From assembly GCA_937958475.1 (NCBI GenBank), contig CALFXR010000196.1, positions 1 through 64,000 on the forward strand: DNA of 64,000 nt, given 5' to 3'. The position numbers and the translations under genes were made by a program. Under the pieces are notes generated by a model. That model was not told the origin of the DNA. It searched no databases and worked only from the letters and a program-made list of their open reading frames with translations. Of the stretch, positions 34,046-45,381 are shown piece after piece (positions within the stretch are counted from its first letter, which is position 1; the number at the start of each line of letters is the position of its first letter). Source of the stretch: an uncultured Mesorhizobium sp. (lineage in GTDB: Bacteria > Pseudomonadota > Alphaproteobacteria > Rhizobiales > Rhizobiaceae).

Positions 34046-34417
34046 ATGACCGCCGTCCGCCATCTGCTGTTCTGTCTTCTCCTCATCGCCGGTTTCGTCG
34101 ACCTCCAGGCCGTCGCGGCCCATGCGCGGGAGCGCGGCGTCGAGCGCGACGTCGTCAGCTGCCTTGCGCCGGCCGCGACGCCGATCGCGCCGTGCCAGGA
34201 CAATATTGCGACGGCGGTGCTCGAAGTCGCCGCGCCTTCGGAATTCCTGCCCGACCTGCTTCCGGCCGAACGGGAGGGCGATGCCGTCGCCGATCGACCG
34301 TCGAACGGCGCCATCGGCTTTCCGTTCGAAAGCGCTCGCGGCACGCCTGCCGATCGCGCCATCGAACATAAGCCTGCCCACGGCTTCAGCTCGCGGGCTC
34401 CTCCCGTTCTTTCCTGA
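34046..34417 (+). CDS. Small putative secreted protein
   Basis: Reading frame of 123 residues with a signal-peptide-like start, MTAVRHLLFCLLLIAGFVDL ending AVAAHA. The mature part has cysteines in VVSCLAPAATPIAPCQDN and a proline-rich C-terminus. The codon usage is GC-rich at third positions like the neighbours, which supports a real gene. No family is recognised, and the start could be one of two earlier in-frame ATGs. Confidence 0.5.
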   Translation: MTAVRHLLFCLLLIAGFVDLQAVAAHARERGVERDVVSCLAPAATPIAPCQDNIATAVLEVAAPSEFLPDLLPAEREGDAVADRPSNGAIGFPFESARGTPADRAIEHKPAHGFSSRAPPVLS

Positions 34418-34543
34418 CCGCTCCCGATCCGGCCTGCGACCATCTTCGCGAAGATTGGCCAGGCACTACAGGAAACGGGGAGCCGCACCGAAGAGCCGCA
34501 ACCACGGCCGGTCGAAGCTCCTCCGAATGCGAAGGAAAGCAGT

Positions 34544-34714
34544 ATGTCCAAAACCCATCCCCTCGGCTTCCGTATCGAGCGCGACATCAAGGAAGCGCTG
34601 GTGAAGGCCGCCAAGGAAGACCATCGTTCGGTCTCCTCCCTCGTCGAGATGGTCATCGCCAAGTGGCTCCGCGAGAAAGGCTACCTCGCCGACCAGCGCG
34701 ACCGCGCCGCCTGA
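34544..34714 (+). CDS. Small ribbon-helix-helix-like protein
   Basis: Fifty-six-residue protein, MSKTHPLGFRIERDIKEALV then KAAKEDHRSVSSLVEMVIAK. A short strand followed by two helices (IKEALVKAAKEDHRS, VSSLVEMVIAKWLREKG) fits the Arc/CopG ribbon-helix-helix DNA-binding fold. AAGGAA precedes the ATG at good spacing. It sits 182 bp upstream of ispG. No toxin partner is adjacent, so a regulator role is more likely than an antitoxin. Confidence 0.82.
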   Translation: MSKTHPLGFRIERDIKEALVKAAKEDHRSVSSLVEMVIAKWLREKGYLADQRDRAA

Positions 34715-34896
34715 TCGGGCGAGCGTCCCGCATCACCGACCGCGCCGCGGCCCGCGGCCGGCGTCTTTCCCCGCGAGGGACGGAAGGCGCCGGCCGCGGG
34801 CCTCGCCTGTTCTCCGACCCGGTGCACGACGTATTGACAGGGCGCGCCCGCTCCTCCACCTGAACAGCCGGATCCTTGACCACAAGCGAGGCCGGC

Positions 34897-36150
34897 ATGA
34901 CCGGTTACTTCTCATCTCCCTTCCCGCGCCGCGCATCGGTCGGCGTCGACGTCGGCGGCGTCATGGTCGGCGGCGGGGCTCCCGTGGTCGTCCAGTCGAT
35001 GACCAACACCGATACGGCCGATGTCGACCAGACGGTCGCCCAGGTGGCGGCGCTGCACCGGGCGGGCTCGGAAATCGTGCGCATCACGGTCGACCGCGAC
35101 GAGAGCGCGGCGGCGGTGCCCGGCATCCGCGACCGGCTCGACCGGCTCGGCATCGACGTGCCGCTGGTCGGCGACTTCCACTATATCGGCCACAAGCTGC
35201 TCGCCGACCATCCGGCCTGCGCCGAGGCGCTGGCGAAGTACCGCATCAACCCGGGCAATGTCGGCTTCAAGGACAAGAAGGACCGCCAGTTCGCCGCGAT
35301 CGTCGAGATGGCGATCCGCTACGGCAAGCCGGTGCGCATCGGCGTCAACTGGGGCTCGCTCGATCAGGAGCTGCTGACGCGGCTGATGGACGAGAACCAG
35401 GCCGACGGCTCGCCGCTGACGGCCCAGCAGGTAATGCGCGAGGCGATTGTCCAGTCGGCGCTGCTCTCGGCCGAGGCCGCCGAGGAAATCGGCCTGCCGC
35501 GCGACAGGATCATCCTGTCGGCGAAGGTCAGCCAGGTGCAGGACCTGATCGCCGTCTATACCGAGCTCGCCGGGCGCTCCGACCATGCGCTGCATCTCGG
35601 CCTGACCGAGGCCGGCATGGGCTCGAAGGGCATCGTCGCCTCTTCGGCGGCGATGGCGATACTGCTGCAGCAGGGAATCGGCGACACGATCCGCATCTCG
35701 CTCACCCCGGAGCCCAATGGCGACCGCACCCGCGAGGTCCAGGTGGCGCAGGAACTTCTCCAGACCATGGGCTTCCGCCAGTTCGTGCCGATCGTCGCCG
35801 CCTGCCCGGGATGCGGACGCACCACGTCGACCGTCTTCCAGGAGCTGGCGCAGGCCATCCAGGAGGATATCCGCCGTAGCATGCCTGCCTGGCGCGAGCG
35901 CTATCCGGGCGTCGAGGAGCTGAAGGTCGCCGTGATGGGTTGCATCGTCAACGGACCGGGCGAATCGAAGCATGCCGACATCGGCATCTCGCTGCCGGGG
36001 ACGGGCGAGACGCCGACCGCGCCCGTGTTCGTCGACGGCAGGAAGGCGGCGACGCTGCGTGGCCCCAACATCGCCAAAGAGTTCCAGAAGATGGTCGCCG
36101 ACTATATCGAGCGGCGGTATGGACGGGGTGGAAAAGAGGCGGCGGAATAG
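34897..36150 (+). CDS. ispG: 4-hydroxy-3-methylbut-2-en-1-yl diphosphate synthase
   Basis: MEP-pathway enzyme reducing MEcPP to HMBPP with a 4Fe-4S cluster, 417 residues. SVGVDVGGVMVGGGAPVVVQ, VPLVGDFHYIGHKLL and YRINPGNVGFKDKKD are typical. The cluster cysteines are Cys303 and Cys306 (ACPGCGRTTSTVFQE) and Cys349 (VMGCIVNGPGESK). The ATG at 34897 is chosen over a TTG at 34876. The 3' end overlaps the lytic transglycosylase gene by 32 bp. Confidence 0.97.
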   Translation: MTGYFSSPFPRRASVGVDVGGVMVGGGAPVVVQSMTNTDTADVDQTVAQVAALHRAGSEIVRITVDRDESAAAVPGIRDRLDRLGIDVPLVGDFHYIGHKLLADHPACAEALAKYRINPGNVGFKDKKDRQFAAIVEMAIRYGKPVRIGVNWGSLDQELLTRLMDENQADGSPLTAQQVMREAIVQSALLSAEAAEEIGLPRDRIILSAKVSQVQDLIAVYTELAGRSDHALHLGLTEAGMGSKGIVASSAAMAILLQQGIGDTIRISLTPEPNGDRTREVQVAQELLQTMGFRQFVPIVAACPGCGRTTSTVFQELAQAIQEDIRRSMPAWRERYPGVEELKVAVMGCIVNGPGESKHADIGISLPGTGETPTAPVFVDGRKAATLRGPNIAKEFQKMVADYIERRYGRGGKEAAE

Positions 36151-36997
36151 GGCGCGGCGATGGGCGGTGGCGTTTGCCGCGATCGCCACGCTGTCGACGC
36201 CCGCCGCCGCCGATCCGCCGAAGAGCCCGAAGCTGGTCACCGTCGGCCGGGTCTGCGACCTGATCGAGGCGCATGCGCAGGCGCACGGCCTGCCGCGCGA
36301 GTTCCTCGCCCGGCTGATCTGGAAGGAAAGCCGCTTCGATCCGAATGCGGTCAGCCCCGCCGGCGCGGAAGGCATCGCCCAGTTCATGCCGGGCACGGCG
36401 GCCAGGCGCGGTCTCGCCGACCCCTACGACATCGACCAGGCGATTCCGGCCTCGGCGCGCTATCTCGCCGAGCTGCGCACCGGCTTCGGCAATCTCGGTC
36501 TCGCCGCGGCGGCCTACAATGCCGGCGAGAACCGCGTCGCGCGCTGGCTCTCACGCGGCGGCTTTCTGCCGCTCGAGACAGAGAACTACGTGCTCGACGT
36601 GATGGGCGAGCCCGTCGACGCCTTCGCCGACGCCGCCTATGCCGGCACGGTCGCGCCGCTCCACAAGACGGCGAGCTTCGGCGCCGCCTGCCGCGACCTT
36701 CCCGTCGTGGCGACGGCGACGGTGCCCATGGCGAGCATCGCCACCAAGCCGTGGGGCATCCAGGTTGCCGGCAGCTTCCGCCGCGCCGCCGCGATCAGGC
36801 AGTGGCAGCGGCTCGCGGCGCGCTTCCCGGCGATGCTCTCGGGCGTCGAGCCGGTCGTCAGCCGCGTGCGCTCTCCGCTCGGGCGCAGCGGCATCCACGC
36901 CGTGCGCATCGGCGCCGACAGCCGCGAGGAAGCGGAAAAGGCCTGCTCCCTCCTGCGCTCGGCCGGCGGTTCGTGTATCGTGATGCGCAACCGCTGA
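36119..36997 (+). CDS. Lytic transglycosylase with SPOR-like C-terminus
   Basis: Periplasmic muramidase-type enzyme of 292 residues that cleaves peptidoglycan glycan strands. A twin-arginine-like basic start and hydrophobic stretch (RRRNRARRWAVAFAAIATLS ending PAAADPP) form the signal. The Slt domain shows LARLIWKESRFDPNAVSPAG with catalytic Glu70, EGIAQFMPGTA and AAAAYNAGENRVARWL. The last 35 residues (GIHAVRIGADSREEAEKACS) look like a SPOR glycan-binding domain. It overlaps ispG and runs directly into a methyltransferase gene. Confidence 0.9.
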   Translation: MDGVEKRRRNRARRWAVAFAAIATLSTPAAADPPKSPKLVTVGRVCDLIEAHAQAHGLPREFLARLIWKESRFDPNAVSPAGAEGIAQFMPGTAARRGLADPYDIDQAIPASARYLAELRTGFGNLGLAAAAYNAGENRVARWLSRGGFLPLETENYVLDVMGEPVDAFADAAYAGTVAPLHKTASFGAACRDLPVVATATVPMASIATKPWGIQVAGSFRRAAAIRQWQRLAARFPAMLSGVEPVVSRVRSPLGRSGIHAVRIGADSREEAEKACSLLRSAGGSCIVMRNR

Positions 36998-37001
36998 GGC
37001 A

Positions 37002-37742
37002 ATCACGGACGAGGACGGACTCTACGGGGACCCGGCGCTGGTCGCCTTCCACGACGTCGAGAGCACCGACCGCGTCGACTTCGACTTCTGCCGCCGCTTC
37101 GCTGGCGGATACCGTTCGGTGCTCGACCTCGGCTGCGGCAAGGGCGAACTGGCCGCGAGCCTCTCGGAGGGACGCGAGGTGTTCGGCGTCGATCCGCCGG
37201 GGGTGATGCTCGACGTCGCGCGCCGGCGGCCCGGCGGCGACGGCGTCACGTGGGTCGAAGGCGACGCCCGCAGCGTGCGCCTCGGCAGGCGGTTCGAACT
37301 GATCGTACTGACAGGGCACGCTTTCCAGGTATTCCTGACCGCGGCCGACCGGCGCGCGGTCCTGGACACGATCGCGGCGCATCTTTCGCCCGGCGGGTGC
37401 TTCATCTTCGACACGCGCAATCCGGCACGCGAGGAATGGCGGGAATGGACGGAAGAGCGCTCGCGGCGGACCGTCGAGCATCCGGCCCACGGTCGCGTCG
37501 AGGCGTGGAACGAGGTCGACCACGACACCGCGACCGGTGTCGTCACCTACCGGACGCTCCATCGCCTTTCCGACGGCGTGGTCCTTTCCGCGGACTCGCA
37601 GATCGCCTTTCCCGGGAAGGACGAGGTCGAGCGCTCGACCAGCGAGGCAGGGCTTGCCGTAGAAAGATGGTTGGCCGACTGGGCCGGCGGCGGCTGGAGC
37701 CCGGACGCCCTGGAGATTATACCGATCGGGACGCCGGCTTGA
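37002..37742 (+). CDS. Class I SAM-dependent methyltransferase (start codon unclear)
   Basis: Methyltransferase with motif I VLDLGCGKGELAASLSEGRE, a motif II-like LGRRFELIVLTGHAFQVFLT and SPGGCFIFDTRNPAREEWRE. Before motif I lies ITDEDGLYGDPALVAFHDVE and RVDFDFCRRFAGGYRSVLDL, which is the expected N-terminal helix region. No ATG, GTG or TTG precedes it after the last in-frame stop at 36981. The only candidates are an ATC at 37002, where a family start ATG-ACG-GAC would fit, or a GTG at 37119 inside motif I. I give the ATC position. The substrate is unknown. Confidence 0.75.
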   Translation: MTDEDGLYGDPALVAFHDVESTDRVDFDFCRRFAGGYRSVLDLGCGKGELAASLSEGREVFGVDPPGVMLDVARRRPGGDGVTWVEGDARSVRLGRRFELIVLTGHAFQVFLTAADRRAVLDTIAAHLSPGGCFIFDTRNPAREEWREWTEERSRRTVEHPAHGRVEAWNEVDHDTATGVVTYRTLHRLSDGVVLSADSQIAFPGKDEVERSTSEAGLAVERWLADWAGGGWSPDALEIIPIGTPA

Positions 37743-37749
37743 GGATCGA

Positions 37750-40095
<2,346 letters not shown>

Positions 40096-40174
40096 AAATT
40101 CGAGCGCGACGATTTATTTCAAACTTGCATTAAAAAACCGTTCTGGACGGGATTGCCGGCCGTCTCCGGCGTCC

Positions 40175-41092
40175 TCAACGCCGCCGCTCGGCGACGAAGG
40201 ATGCGGCTTCTACGAGAAGGCCCGCCCTGTCGCCGAACGGCTCGAGCAGGGTCCGCGCCTGCTCGACCAGGCCGCGCAGCTGGCGGCGGGTCCAGTCCTG
40301 GCCGTGCAGGGCGACGAGCGTCGCCTTGCCGGCGCCGTCGTCCTTGCCGGTCGCCTTGCCCATCTGGGCGGCGTCGCCGGTGACGTCGAGCAGGTCGTCG
40401 GCGAGCTGGAAGGCGAGGCCGATCGCCGAGCCGAATTCGGCGAGCCGCTCGCGGTCGGCGGCACTCGCCTGCGCGGCGACGGCGCCCGCCTCGCAGGCGT
40501 AGCGGATCAGCGCACCCGTCTTCATCGCCTGGAGCGTGACGATGCCGGCCTCGTCGGGGCGGACGCGCGCGGCGTCGAGGTCGAACATCTGGCCGCCAAC
40601 CATGCCGCCGATGCCGGCGGCGCGGGCGAGGCCGAGCACCAGTTCCAGCCGGGCCGGAGCTGGCAGCGTCGTGGCTTCGTCCGCGAGGATGTCGAAGGCA
40701 TAGGTGAGCAGCCCGTCGCCCGCCAGAACAGCCGTCGCTTCGTCGAAGGCGCGGTGGACGGTGGGGTGGCCGCGGCGGACGTCGTCGTTGTCCATCGACG
40801 GCAGGTCGTCGTGGATGAGCGAGTAGCAGTGCACGCATTCGAGCGCGGCGGCGACGCGCAGCGCGGCCTCGCCGTCGGCGTCGAAGAGCGCGGCGCTCTC
40901 CATGACGAGGAAGGGGCGGAGCCGCTTGCCGCCGGCGAGCACGCCGTGGCGCATGGCCTCGACGAGGCGCGCCGGCCGGGCGATCTCGCCGTCGCGCAGG
41001 CGGCCGTCGAGCAGGCGCGCGAGCGCCGCCTCAACCGCAAAAGCGCGGGATTCGAGGGCTTCGGCGAAGGAAAGGACGGGTTTTCCGCTCAT
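40175..41092 (-). CDS. Polyprenyl synthetase (farnesyl/geranylgeranyl diphosphate synthase type)
   Basis: Isoprenoid chain-elongating enzyme of 305 residues. The first aspartate-rich motif, DDLPSMDNDDVRRGHPTVHR, starts at Asp95 and the second, DDLLDVTGD, at Asp232. GGKRLRPFLVMESAALF is the usual IPP-binding region. Residues just before the first motif (CVHCYSLIHDD) set product length and suggest the short-chain IspA type. It is divergent from mtgA. It uses the IPP/DMAPP supplied by the MEP pathway, of which ispG is in the window. Confidence 0.93.
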   Translation of the reverse strand: MSGKPVLSFAEALESRAFAVEAALARLLDGRLRDGEIARPARLVEAMRHGVLAGGKRLRPFLVMESAALFDADGEAALRVAAALECVHCYSLIHDDLPSMDNDDVRRGHPTVHRAFDEATAVLAGDGLLTYAFDILADEATTLPAPARLELVLGLARAAGIGGMVGGQMFDLDAARVRPDEAGIVTLQAMKTGALIRYACEAGAVAAQASAADRERLAEFGSAIGLAFQLADDLLDVTGDAAQMGKATGKDDGAGKATLVALHGQDWTRRQLRGLVEQARTLLEPFGDRAGLLVEAASFVAERRR

Positions 41093-41250
41093 CGCCGGGA
41101 GCGGTATCCGACAGTCGGGCGTTGCGCAAGGAGCCGGTCGCCTTTATGCCCAGAGGGCGCTGGCCGCCGTTTGCCGGCGGCGGCATGCGTAGCGCAGGGT
41201 GGGCGAGTTTGACCGAACCGACGGTGCAAGCGGAGAGCGAGGAGCTCGAC

Positions 41251-41955
41251 ATGCCGGCCAGGGCGCGAGGCAGGACAGCGACCGCTTTCAGATGGTTGAG
41301 AGGCGCGCTCCTCGCCCTCGTCGGCATCGCCCTCGTTCCGACCGTGCTGACGCTCGCCTACATCCCGTCCTTCGTCCATCCGGTGTCGACGCTGATGCTG
41401 AAGGACCTCGCCACCTTCACCGGCTACGACCGCCGCTGGGTCTCGCTCGACGACATCGCGCCCGTGCTGGCGCATTCGGTGATGATGTCGGAGGACGGGC
41501 AGTTCTGCTCGCACCACGGCATCGACCTCGGCGAGCTCAATGCCGTGCTGGAGGACGTGCTGGCGGGCGAACCGACGCGTGGGGCCTCGACGATCCCCAT
41601 GCAGACGGTGAAGAACCTGTTCCTGTGGGGCGGGCGCTCGTTCCTGCGCAAGGCGCTGGAACTGCCGCTGGCGGTCTACTTCGACCTGCTCGTGCCGAAG
41701 CGGCGGATCATGGAAATCTACCTCAACATCGCCGAATGGGGACCGAACGTCTACGGCGTCGAGGCCGCTGCGCAGCATCATTTCGGCAAGGCCGCGAAGA
41801 AGCTCAGCCGGCGCGAGGCAGCGCTGCTGGCCGTGACGCTGCCCAATCCGGCCGAACGCAACCCGGCGAAGCCGTCGTCGGGCATGAAGCGGCTGGCGGC
41901 GCTGATCGAGCGGCGCGCAGCGGGCGCCGGCGACTACGTGCGCTGCCTCGACTAG
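41251..41955 (+). CDS. mtgA: Monofunctional biosynthetic peptidoglycan transglycosylase
   Basis: Inner-membrane glycosyltransferase (GT51) of 234 residues that polymerises lipid II into glycan strands. One transmembrane helix (LRGALLALVGIALVPTVLTL) is followed by the catalytic core: SVMMSEDGQFCSHHGID with Glu81, then GASTIPMQTVKNLFLW, KRRIMEIYLNIAEWGPNVYG and LSRREAALLAVTLPNP. The ATG at 41251 has GAGGAG 6 bp upstream; earlier in-frame ATGs lack this. Confidence 0.95.
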   Translation: MPARARGRTATAFRWLRGALLALVGIALVPTVLTLAYIPSFVHPVSTLMLKDLATFTGYDRRWVSLDDIAPVLAHSVMMSEDGQFCSHHGIDLGELNAVLEDVLAGEPTRGASTIPMQTVKNLFLWGGRSFLRKALELPLAVYFDLLVPKRRIMEIYLNIAEWGPNVYGVEAAAQHHFGKAAKKLSRREAALLAVTLPNPAERNPAKPSSGMKRLAALIERRAAGAGDYVRCLD

Positions 41956-42100
41956 GCCGCGGAGTCGATTTTTTCGCCGCGACGCTGGTCAAACGCGACC
42001 GCCCCGTGTATAGGCCCGCCACTTACCCATCACGGCCCCCATGTTGCGGCCCTTTCGCGAGGGAGCACGGGGGTTTTCGACCACCGAGTGGAGCAGTTCC

Positions 42101-42283
42101 ATGGCTGTACCGAAAAGAAAGACCTCCCCGTCGAAGCGCGGCATGCGCCGCTCGGCCGACGCGCTGAAGGCCCCGACCTATGTCGAGGACAAGAACTCCG
42201 GCGAGCTGCGCCGTCCGCACCACGTCGACCTGAAGACCGGCATGTATCGCGGCCGCCAGGTGCTGACGCCGAAGGAAGGCTGA
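42101..42283 (+). CDS. rpmF: 50S ribosomal protein L32
   Basis: Sixty-residue ribosomal protein, MAVPKRKTSPSKRGMRRSAD then ALKAPTYVEDKNSGELRRPH. It is the zinc-free type usual for alphaproteobacteria. The short leader region upstream and the terminator downstream suggest a single-gene transcript. Confidence 0.98.
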   Translation: MAVPKRKTSPSKRGMRRSADALKAPTYVEDKNSGELRRPHHVDLKTGMYRGRQVLTPKEG

Positions 42284-42311
42284 TCGCCCTAACGTCCGTC
42301 GCATGCAGCGG

Positions 42312-42342
42312 GGCCGGCCGAAAGCCGGCCTTTGCGTTTTTG
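42312..42342 (+). terminator. Intrinsic terminator of rpmF
   Basis: GGCCGGC and GCCGGCC form a 7-bp stem with a 5-nt loop, followed by TTTGCGTTTTT. It lies 29 bp after the rpmF stop. Confidence 0.85.
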
Positions 42343-42365
42343 GACGATTGCGACGGGCTCTGGTC

Positions 42366-43076
42366 TCACGGATCGACCAGTCGTCCGTCGGCCATCCGGT
42401 AGACCCGGTCAAGCCGACCGAGAATCTTGTCGTCATGGGTGACGGCAATGATCGCCGCGTCCTGTTCCAGCGCAAGTCGATGCAACAAGTCCATCACGAT
42501 GCCGGCGCGCGCCGAGTCGAGGGCCGCGGTCGGCTCGTCGGCGAGGATGATACGCGGCCGGTTCGCCAGTGCCCGCGCGATGGAGACCCGCTGGGCCTCC
42601 CCGCCGGACAACTGGCCGGGCATCGCGTCCTTTCGGTGATCGACCTGAAGGTAGGCGAGAAGTTCACTCGCCCGATGCAAGGCGGCCTCTTTCTTCCATC
42701 CGGCGAGCGTGAGCACCAGCGCGACGTTATCGGTGCAGTTGAGGAAGGGCAGGAGGTTGTGCGTCTGGAAAATGAAGCCGATCTTGTCCAGCCGCAAACG
42801 CCGTAGGTTCCCGCGCAGCCACCTGTTGTCGTAGACCACTTCGCCGTCGAGGCGCATCCAGCCTTCGCTCGGCTCGACGATGCAGCCGATGGCGTTGAGC
42901 AAGGTGCTCTTGCCGGAACCGCTGGGGCCGAGAAGACCGACGACTTCCCGGGCGCGGATCGTCAGCGTGACCTCGCGGAGGGCGTCGACGCGGGTCTGTC
43001 CCTCGCCGAAATGCTTCGACAGGCCCTTGAGTTCGACCAAAGCGTCGCCCGGTTCGGGCCTTGGCGATTCGACCAT
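42366..43076 (-). CDS. ABC transporter ATP-binding protein (DevA/LolD-like)
   Basis: Cytoplasmic ATPase of 236 residues. Walker A is GPSGSGKSTLLNAIG, the Q-loop is FIFQTHNLLPFL, the signature is LSGGEAQRVSIARALA, and Walker B is RIILADEPTAALDS, followed by the H-loop VTHD. It closely resembles the MacB/DevA group. It is the last gene of a three-gene export operon, 5 bp after the permease stop. The ATG at 43076 gives MVESPRPEPGDALVELKGL. Confidence 0.93.
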   Translation of the reverse strand: MVESPRPEPGDALVELKGLSKHFGEGQTRVDALREVTLTIRAREVVGLLGPSGSGKSTLLNAIGCIVEPSEGWMRLDGEVVYDNRWLRGNLRRLRLDKIGFIFQTHNLLPFLNCTDNVALVLTLAGWKKEAALHRASELLAYLQVDHRKDAMPGQLSGGEAQRVSIARALANRPRIILADEPTAALDSARAGIVMDLLHRLALEQDAAIIAVTHDDKILGRLDRVYRMADGRLVDP

Positions 43077-43081
43077 GACGG

Positions 43082-44215
43082 CTAGCCCGCCAGAGCCCGG
43101 GACGGATCGACCTTCACGGCGACGCGCACTCCGAGCGCGCTGGCTGCGAGGCATACCACGACAACGATCGCAAACAGCCCGACGATGTCCGTCGGCAGCA
43201 TTTCCACCCGCCTCGGGAACACCCCGCGAAAGACATAGACCAGGATGGTTCCGACGATGAAGCCGATCACGCCCATCAGCAGAGCCTGCTGGACGATGAG
43301 CCCGATGATCGTGCGATCGGGTGCGCCGATCATCTTCAGGGTCGCGATGTCGCGTGTCTTGTCCAACGTCAATGTGTAGACAATCAGCGCGATGATGACG
43401 GCGGACACCAGTGTCAGCACGCTCATGAACAGGCCGATCTGGCGACTCGCGCGTTCGATCACCGTTCGCGTCAGCAAGAAGTGCTGATCGTCTTGCGTCA
43501 GGGCCGAAAGGTGCTTCCAGCGCGCGATCTCGTCAGCGACCATTACAGCGGGCACGTTCTTCGACACGCGGGCGACGACGGCATTGACAAAATCCGTGCC
43601 GCTGCGTTGGCCGCCGCGCGCCGCCTCCTTCCGTACGGCAGAGGGCGCGAGATCAAACTGAAGCTGCTGCGCGTCGCGCAACGTCATGTAGATGACGGAA
43701 TCGCCCGAGAGCGTCACCACACCCGACGTAAGGCCGACGACGGTAAACCTGTCCCGCCCGAACGAGACCGTTTCCCCCAAGGAGAAGCCGGTCTGCCTAT
43801 CGGCGATGATCTCGAAGCGATCGGCGGTGATCTGGCGGCCGGCCGCCAGATCTTCGGGACCGCCCGGTCGGCCAGGTTCAAATCCGACGATCTGGAGGCG
43901 TAGCCGGCGGCCGTTGTGCTCGAACTGGACGTTCTGCAACGTCAGAGATCCCGCGGCCTCAATTCCGTAGATTCGGGCGACCAGTTCGCGTGTATCGCCG
44001 GGAACGCGCGAAGCCTCGGCGAAGGGACCCTGCGTGCCGGATTCGACGATCCAGATATCGGCTTTCGTCGCCTCCAGGAGTGCCAGCGCATCTGCCGTCT
44101 GGCCACGAAAAATGCCTGCCATCGTCACGACGACACCCAACAGGAGGCTCAACCCAAGACAGGTGAGCACGAAGCGGCCGAGCTTGTGACGGATATCCCG
44201 ATAGGCGAGGTTCAT
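43082..44215 (-). CDS. ABC transporter permease (DevC/FtsX-like)
   Basis: Inner-membrane permease of 377 residues with the MacB/FtsX layout: one N-terminal helix (FVLTCLGLSLLLGVVVTMAG), a large periplasmic domain, then three C-terminal helices ending AVKVDPSRALAG. The cytoplasmic coupling segment KTRDIATLKMIGAPDRTIIG is typical. Its start overlaps the membrane-fusion protein gene by 4 bp. It works with the adjacent ATPase and adaptor, probably exporting a lipid or other envelope component. Confidence 0.92.
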   Translation of the reverse strand: MNLAYRDIRHKLGRFVLTCLGLSLLLGVVVTMAGIFRGQTADALALLEATKADIWIVESGTQGPFAEASRVPGDTRELVARIYGIEAAGSLTLQNVQFEHNGRRLRLQIVGFEPGRPGGPEDLAAGRQITADRFEIIADRQTGFSLGETVSFGRDRFTVVGLTSGVVTLSGDSVIYMTLRDAQQLQFDLAPSAVRKEAARGGQRSGTDFVNAVVARVSKNVPAVMVADEIARWKHLSALTQDDQHFLLTRTVIERASRQIGLFMSVLTLVSAVIIALIVYTLTLDKTRDIATLKMIGAPDRTIIGLIVQQALLMGVIGFIVGTILVYVFRGVFPRRVEMLPTDIVGLFAIVVVVCLAASALGVRVAVKVDPSRALAG

Positions 44216-45381
44216 GGGCTTGCCGAGCCAACGATCCGGGCCGCCCGGCCGACGGCAATTCCGCTGCCTGCTTCGATCACCATGCCCGCGCCAGCGGGAA
44301 GCCCGTCCACTACGTCCAGACGGCCATCGAGCGTCTTCGGTCCGAATGTGAGCGTCGCCTCCCCGATCCGCCCGTCAGCGACAATCCAGACCTTGCCGGT
44401 ACTGTCCGCGTATTCACGGACCGCTGCCATCGGCACCAGCAGGGCATCCTCCAAGGTCGCGACCGTGATCTTGACTTCGGCCTGCTCACCCAGATGGAAG
44501 TCGGGCGGGCAGACGTCGCATTTCACATAGACGCGACGCTCCTCGTTGACCCGGTCGCTCTCGATATCGATCCGCGCCACGCGTGCGGTATAAGCCTGCG
44601 CCGGATTGGAACGCAGAGTTACCGTCGCCGCCTGCCCCACTCGAATCTGTCCCGATTTCGCTTCGTCGACATAGGCGAGCGCCCAGATGCTCGCCGGATC
44701 GGCAAGGGAGTAGAGCGTCTCGCCGGGATTGAGCATCGAGCCGAGATCACGCTGCCGCGCCACGATCACGCCGGAGTAAGGCGCCGACAGCGTGTACTTG
44801 GCGAGCCGGGCCTCTTCCACCTGGGCCAGCGCTTCGGTTTGCAGCACGTTTTCCCGTGCCACTTCCACGGCACTCTCGGCAAGCGCGAGATCGGCTTGCG
44901 CCATTTCGTAGGCCGCGCGTGCCTCCTCATTGACCTCGCTGGAGACGGCACCCCGTTTTGCCAGTTCTTCGCGTCTCTGGCTGATTGCGAGCTTCTGCCG
45001 CAGCGCCACATTGGCCCGGGCGACCGCAGCGCCGGCCTGTACCGCGGCAGCTCTGGCCTGTGCGGCGGCGGCCTTTGCCGACGCCACCCTGGCTGCCTGT
45101 TCCCGGCTCTGGAGTTCTGCGAGGACGTCGCCTTTCTTCACGGTTTCGCCGAAGTCGCCGTGAAGCGCTACGAGCGTGCCGGCGACTTCGAAGCCGAGAT
45201 CGGAGATGGTCCGGGCCTCCACGGTGCCGAGGCCGAACACTTCGATCGGCACATTCCGCTCGCGCTGGGCGATGACGACGTCGACCGGCCTGAGGCGCAG
45301 GTAGGCGAATGCCCCCGCCGCCACCGCCAGGACGATGACGAGCAGAATCGCCGACCGGTACTTCTTCACGCTCGCGAACAT
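44212..45381 (-). CDS. HlyD-type periplasmic adaptor (DevB-like)
   Basis: Membrane-fusion protein of 389 residues. An N-terminal anchor (SAILLVIVLAVAAGAFAYLR), a lipoyl half-domain around EVFGLGTVEARTISDLGFEV, a long alpha-helical hairpin of about 100 residues, and the beta-barrel part YSGVIVARQRDLGSMLNPGE are seen. It is the first gene of the DevBCA-like operon and would connect the ABC permease to an outer-membrane channel. No TolC gene is nearby. Confidence 0.92.
   Translation of the reverse strand: MFASVKKYRSAILLVIVLAVAAGAFAYLRLRPVDVVIAQRERNVPIEVFGLGTVEARTISDLGFEVAGTLVALHGDFGETVKKGDVLAELQSREQAARVASAKAAAAQARAAAVQAGAAVARANVALRQKLAISQRREELAKRGAVSSEVNEEARAAYEMAQADLALAESAVEVARENVLQTEALAQVEEARLAKYTLSAPYSGVIVARQRDLGSMLNPGETLYSLADPASIWALAYVDEAKSGQIRVGQAATVTLRSNPAQAYTARVARIDIESDRVNEERRVYVKCDVCPPDFHLGEQAEVKITVATLEDALLVPMAAVREYADSTGKVWIVADGRIGEATLTFGPKTLDGRLDVVDGLPAGAGMVIEAGSGIAVGRAARIVGSASP

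Noticed and set aside
34544..34714. Antitoxin of a toxin-antitoxin pair
   Set aside because: The ribbon-helix-helix-like protein has no adjacent toxin-like gene; the next genes are ispG and a secreted protein.
37119..37742. GTG at 37119 as the methyltransferase start
   Set aside because: It would begin within motif I and remove the N-terminal helix that precedes it in the family.
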